Below, in pieces: positions 61,261 to 64,000 of a stretch of DNA of 64,000 bases (its first letter is position 1; each line of letters opens with the position of its first letter). The DNA is from JBMNCQ01 sp049366715 (GTDB lineage: Bacteria; Bacillota; Peptococcia; Peptococcales; BICA1-8): assembly GCA_049366715.1 (NCBI GenBank), contig JBMNCQ010000004.1, positions 248,001 to 312,000 on the forward strand, read 5' to 3'. The notes beneath the pieces were generated by a model. It was not told the DNA's origin. It saw only the letters and a list, made by a program, of their open reading frames with translations, and made no database searches. Both the position numbers and the translations under genes were made by a program.

Positions 61261-62028
61261 TTATTTATTCTTTTCGTATATAAATAATAGGCCGTCCAAA
61301 GTCAGCAGCTTATCAACCACATCGATTGTTGCCGTATCTTTAGCAATCAGGTCTGCAATTCCTCCCGTGGCAATCACTTTAATATTCTCCTCACCCAGCT
61401 CCTGTTTCATTCTCCGGACAATGCCGTCGACCAATCCGCAATAACCAAAAATAATCCCTGCCTGCATAGCATTTATGGTGTTCTTGGCTATAACCTTTTT
61501 CGGTGCGACTAGTTCTACCTTAGGAAGTTTAGCCGTTTTCTGGAACAGTGCTTCCGTCGCAATATTGATACCCGGGGTGATGGCACCGCCTAAATATTCG
61601 CCTTTTTCTGAAATACAGCAAAAAGTTGTCGCTGTACCAAAATCAACAATAATTAAAGGACCGCCGTACTTTTTAAAACCGGCCACCGCATTTACGATTC
61701 TATCCGCTCCTACTTCCCGCGGATTTTCATAAAGAATAGGTACGCCTGTTTTAACCCCCGGCCCCACAATTAAGGGCTTAACATTAAAATATTTTTCGGC
61801 CATTTCTTCTAATGCACTAATTATGGGCGGAACTACCGATGAATAAATAATATCTGTAACCTCATCCGGCTTAATATTGTGATAATGAAACAGATTGTGG
61901 ACAAGGACGGCATATTCATCTGCTGTTTTCTGCCGGTCTGTTGCTATTCGCCAGTATGTCAGTAGCTGTTTATCCTTGAAAACTCCTATTACCATATTGG
62001 TATTTCCAATATCAAATGCCAAGAGCAA
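61261..62028 (-). CDS. coaX: Type III pantothenate kinase
   Basis: CoaX phosphorylates pantothenate, the first step to coenzyme A. The 255-residue protein has the phosphate-binding DIGNTNMVIGVF (residues 5-16), the GADRIVNAVAGF motif near 102, and VDFGTATTFCC near 125. Length and motifs match the family. The upstream gene encodes an ECF S-component, so uptake and phosphorylation of pantothenate are probably co-expressed. Confidence 0.97.
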   Translation of the reverse strand: MLLAFDIGNTNMVIGVFKDKQLLTYWRIATDRQKTADEYAVLVHNLFHYHNIKPDEVTDIIYSSVVPPIISALEEMAEKYFNVKPLIVGPGVKTGVPILYENPREVGADRIVNAVAGFKKYGGPLIIVDFGTATTFCCISEKGEYLGGAITPGINIATEALFQKTAKLPKVELVAPKKVIAKNTINAMQAGIIFGYCGLVDGIVRRMKQELGEENIKVIATGGIADLIAKDTATIDVVDKLLTLDGLLFIYEKNK

Positions 62029-62045
62029 AGAAATACACCTGCCTT

Positions 62046-62582
62046 TTAATTGTCTCTATATTTTTGTATTACCCGAACAAGAATAACCGTTATGATGCCT
62101 GCCAGAATCACCTCAAAAACCGTATGGCTGATCACAATCATATAGGCCACTTGAATAGGTATATAGCCAACTAAAACAGCAAGTCCCAGAAACCCTACGG
62201 TATTGGTTAAAGTCCCTGCTACTGCCGCGATGATTGAGGCCAGGTTTGTGTTCTGCTTAAAAACCCAATAGGCATAATAAGAAGTAATCCCGATTAAAAC
62301 TCTGGGTAGTATTCTTACCAAAGGGTCTGCCGGAACCGCCCCGGTAGGACTCAGAAAACTATAAAAACCAAAAATAAATCCTGTAAAAGCTCCGACAACA
62401 GGGCCTTCTAAGATAGCCGCCAAAATAACCGGAATATGCATAATCGTTGCTTTGCCGACAGGCGTAGGGACGGGAATAAACCCTAATCCCGTCGCACCAA
62501 GAACAATTGTGACCGCACCCAGCATCCCCGCAATCACCATCTTTCTGGTACCCATTCTCACATTAATGTTTTCCACTTTCAT
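62046..62582 (-). CDS. ECF transporter S component, PanT-like
   Basis: A 178-residue substrate-capture protein of an ECF vitamin transporter, with six hydrophobic segments. FIPVPTPVGKATIMHIPVIL near 40 and VGAFTGFIFGFYSFL near 65 match the family. It is 18 bp upstream of coaX, which makes pantothenate the likeliest substrate. The energising EcfAAT genes are not in the window. The start may be ATG 62582 or a GTG two codons later, which is better spaced from GGAG. Confidence 0.82.
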   Translation of the reverse strand: MKVENINVRMGTRKMVIAGMLGAVTIVLGATGLGFIPVPTPVGKATIMHIPVILAAILEGPVVGAFTGFIFGFYSFLSPTGAVPADPLVRILPRVLIGITSYYAYWVFKQNTNLASIIAAVAGTLTNTVGFLGLAVLVGYIPIQVAYMIVISHTVFEVILAGIITVILVRVIQKYRDN

Positions 62583-62701
62583 CCACTCCGTTCTGCTTTT
62601 TTCTTACTCCGGCCTTCTCCGAAAATTATAATAGCCTGTTTTGTCATGGTCAATGCCTTGCAAAGCCGTCCTAATCCTTATTTTCAGCCGGTAATAAAAA
62701 A

Positions 62702-62733
62702 AGAGCCGGGTTTTAGTATTATCCCCAACTCTC
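62702..62733 (-). terminator. bioY terminator
   Basis: AGAGTTGGG pairs with CCCGGCTCT through two G-U pairs, then TTTTTTTATT on the minus strand, less than 10 bp past the bioY stop. Confidence 0.85.
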
Positions 62734-62740
62734 GCTAACA

Positions 62741-63322
62741 TTACTTAAAATTATACTGCGGCCTGCTTATCTGTTTACCCACCCGTTCATACAATGTCTT
62801 GCCCAGAACAGCCGCAATAACTGCCTTTACTAAATCTAAGACGATATATAAACTCATCATTGTTACAATCTGGATAAAAGTCAGGGCACTGCCCACATAA
62901 AAATTGTACATCACATACATCCAGGGCAAACCTACAATATACATGACGATCGTACTGATCAGCACCGCCGTTAGAAAGTTAAACCACCCCGGATTCTGTT
63001 TTTTGTGAATAAGCATACCTGCCACATATGCGCCCACAGAAAAACCAATCAGAAAGCCGAAAGTAGGTTTGAAGATATATGTCAGTCCGCCATAAGGTGC
63101 GGAAGCAAAAACCGGTATCCCGATCAGACCGACTAAAATGTACACAACCATACTTAAGGCACCTAAACGGGGGCCGATTAGGATTCCGGCCAAAATACTA
63201 AAGAGCGGTAACAGACTAAAAGGCACAATATCAGGCGGCCAAATTTTCGAGATATAAGCGCCTATAGTCATCAGAGCAGCAAAAAAAGCAACTAAAACCA
63301 TGTCCCTTACAGATAATTTCAT
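62741..63322 (-). CDS. bioY: Biotin transporter substrate-binding component BioY
   Basis: BioY, 193 residues, captures biotin in the membrane. It has six TM segments and the family motif SAPYGGLTYIFKPTFGFLIG near 75-95, with LGALSMVVYILVGLIGIPVF before it. The leader carries a BirA-type operator and promoter at 63518-63571 and a heptad-repeat block at 63338-63440. The ATG follows AGAGGTGTAG. Confidence 0.96.
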   Translation of the reverse strand: MKLSVRDMVLVAFFAALMTIGAYISKIWPPDIVPFSLLPLFSILAGILIGPRLGALSMVVYILVGLIGIPVFASAPYGGLTYIFKPTFGFLIGFSVGAYVAGMLIHKKQNPGWFNFLTAVLISTIVMYIVGLPWMYVMYNFYVGSALTFIQIVTMMSLYIVLDLVKAVIAAVLGKTLYERVGKQISRPQYNFK

Positions 63323-63337
63323 GATCTACACCTCTTA

Positions 63338-63440
63338 TTAGTGACTAGTGATTAGTGACTGGTATAGTTAAGTTTATGGTTTATGGTTTATGGTTTACTG
63401 AGAACCGAGAACTGAGAACTGAGAACTGAGAACTGAGAAC
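63338..63440. repeat. Composite heptad block in the bioY leader
   Basis: TAGTGAC-type units, then TTTATGG units, then GAGAACT units, the same order as at 20757-20948. It lies between the bioY promoter and its start codon, so it is transcribed as part of the 5' leader. Confidence 0.9.
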
Positions 63441-63517
63441 CGGGCCCAGTCTTTCTGGTACTACCGCACTGTTGTCACTGTTTCACTATTTTCACTAATT
63501 ATTTTTTAACTACTCTG

Positions 63518-63546
63518 ATTATACTAAGGGATAATTTTATTGTCAA
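63518..63546 (-). promoter_or_regulatory. bioY sigma-A promoter, consensus -35 and -10
   Basis: On the minus strand TTGACA (63546-63541), 17 bases, TATAAT (63523-63518). Both elements match the sigma-A consensus exactly. Predicted start near 63511. Confidence 0.88.
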
Positions 63547-63571
63547 CCTATTTAGTTTTCATGGTTAACCA
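63540..63571 (-). promoter_or_regulatory. BirA operator-like dyad at bioY
   Basis: TGGTTAACC, 14 bases, GGTTGACAA on the minus strand. This agrees with the BirA dyad of Gram-positives (TTGTTAACC-N14/15-GGTTxACAA type) with one mismatch, and it covers the -35 of the bioY promoter. Confidence 0.75.
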
Positions 63572-63673
63572 TGCCTTGGTCTTCCAGGCGTTTCCTTTTT
63601 AAAATCAGCATCCCCTGCCTTCAGCAATCATTTTTATAAAACCGACCAAAACCGAAAATAAAATCCTTCGGTA

Positions 63674-63716
63674 TAAAAAAAGCCTTCCGGGGCTAAAACC
63701 CGGAAGGCCTAAAAAA
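63674..63716 (-). terminator. Intrinsic terminator of the gene at the right edge
   Basis: GGCCTTCCGGG and CCCGGAAGGC form the stem, flanked by TTTTTTT on the minus strand. It isolates bioY from the upstream gene. Confidence 0.92.
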
Positions 63717-63873
63717 TCTATTAAACAGCAGCGCTTCTTCCGTCCCGGTCCCCTTGGATCCAAGCGGTATGCAATATATTAAAATATCAATATTGGTTAT
63801 ACAGGGCTTAAAACTCCTATTAACCGAAAGTAATTCTATCATTGTTTGGTATTTTCCGCAAGACATATTTATC

Positions 63874-64000
63874 TCAGCAAAAATAATTAGGCCGCAGAAA
63901 ATTAACGACCAGTTCCTCCGCAGGCTTTGTCCCCGCCAGGAAAACATGGCAGCCCTTACTTTGCAAGGCATAAATATATTGTTGAAGGAGTACGAGATCA
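63874..64000 (-). CDS. C-terminal fragment of an unidentified protein
   Basis: The last 41 residues of a protein whose start lies beyond the window: an Ala/Leu-rich helix (QQYIYALQSKGCHVFLAG) then TKPAEELVVNFLRPNYF and a terminal Cys before TGA. I cannot assign it. The reading ends at 63874; a competing frame that runs on to 63693 crosses the terminator and is less natural. Confidence 0.5.
   Translation of the reverse strand, partial: DLVLLQQYIYALQSKGCHVFLAGTKPAEELVVNFLRPNYFC

Noticed and set aside
61200..61275. Terminator of coaX with AAATAAGGG/CCCTTATTT arms
   Set aside because: The loop is about 30 bases and the stem AT-rich; too weak to list.
63693..63971. 92-codon minus-strand frame at the right edge
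   Set aside because: It runs through a strong terminator and has a Cys/Arg/Trp-rich, unnatural start; the neighbouring frame ending at 63874 looks like a real C-terminus.

Overview
The window reads as chromosome of a low-to-mid GC Firmicute of class Clostridia, probably an endospore-forming, flagellated Peptococcaceae-like organism. The basis is gene content and order: rapZ-yvcK, CodY, long-form HPF, FtsEX next to a CtpB-type protease and a MinJ-like protein, a Spo0E-like phosphatase, the Bacillus/Clostridium-type flagellar order flgM-flgN-flgK-flgL-DUF6470-fliW-csrA-hag, and split transketolase subunits. No rRNA, tRNA, CRISPR array, transposase or prophage was seen.

Layout. 1-5.3 kb: yvcK (cut by the left edge), rapZ, two PHP-domain proteins, a small Spo0E-like gene and a Cof-type phosphatase, all on the minus strand. 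5.6-13.3 kb: a holin-like membrane protein, then the excision-repair set transcribed uvrB-uvrA-uvrC. 13.6-18.1 kb (plus): a four-helix membrane protein and a Tat-exported membrane-bound [NiFe] hydrogenase (small subunit, large subunit, cytochrome b, maturation protease). 18.2-33.3 kb: a P-loop-less ATPase relative, MinJ-like/CtpB/FtsX/FtsE, split transketolase, a DUF2993 protein, a lytic transglycosylase lipoprotein, prfB with its programmed frameshift, secA, hpf and a cold-shock gene. 33.3-37.1 kb: an EAL phosphodiesterase and a polar amino-acid ABC importer. 37.6-57.9 kb: late flagellar genes in two blocks (flaG-fliD-fliS and flgM to hag) that enclose a sugar and glycosyltransferase island. 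58-64 kb: comF, codY, dusB, coaX, a PanT-like ECF component, bioY, and the 3' end of an unidentified gene.

The most notable region is 41.4-50.2 kb. A nucleotide-sugar dehydrogenase, RmlA, RmlB, a sugar aminotransferase, a hexapeptide acyltransferase, a WecF-like glycosyltransferase and a GT2 glycosyltransferase sit between the filament-cap genes and flagellin. The parts resemble the Fuc4NAc branch of enterobacterial common antigen synthesis. The two glycosyltransferases carry a matching TPR-like segment, one at its C-terminus and the next at its N-terminus. I infer a flagellin glycosylation locus, partly acquired by transfer because its core is visibly AT-richer.

Between genes there is a second layer: four families of tandem 7-bp repeats, often in the fixed order TAGTGAC, TTYATRG, GAGAACT; two arrays of GTCAGT words spaced about 30 bp; three sigma-28 promoters of the form TAAA-N15-NCCGATWW, two of them overlapping the terminator of the gene before; a BirA-type operator over a perfect sigma-A promoter at bioY; and an intergenic cluster of DnaA boxes and Spo0A-box-like sites at 37.3-37.5 kb. 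The hydrogenase small subunit has Glu where a proximal-cluster Cys is expected.
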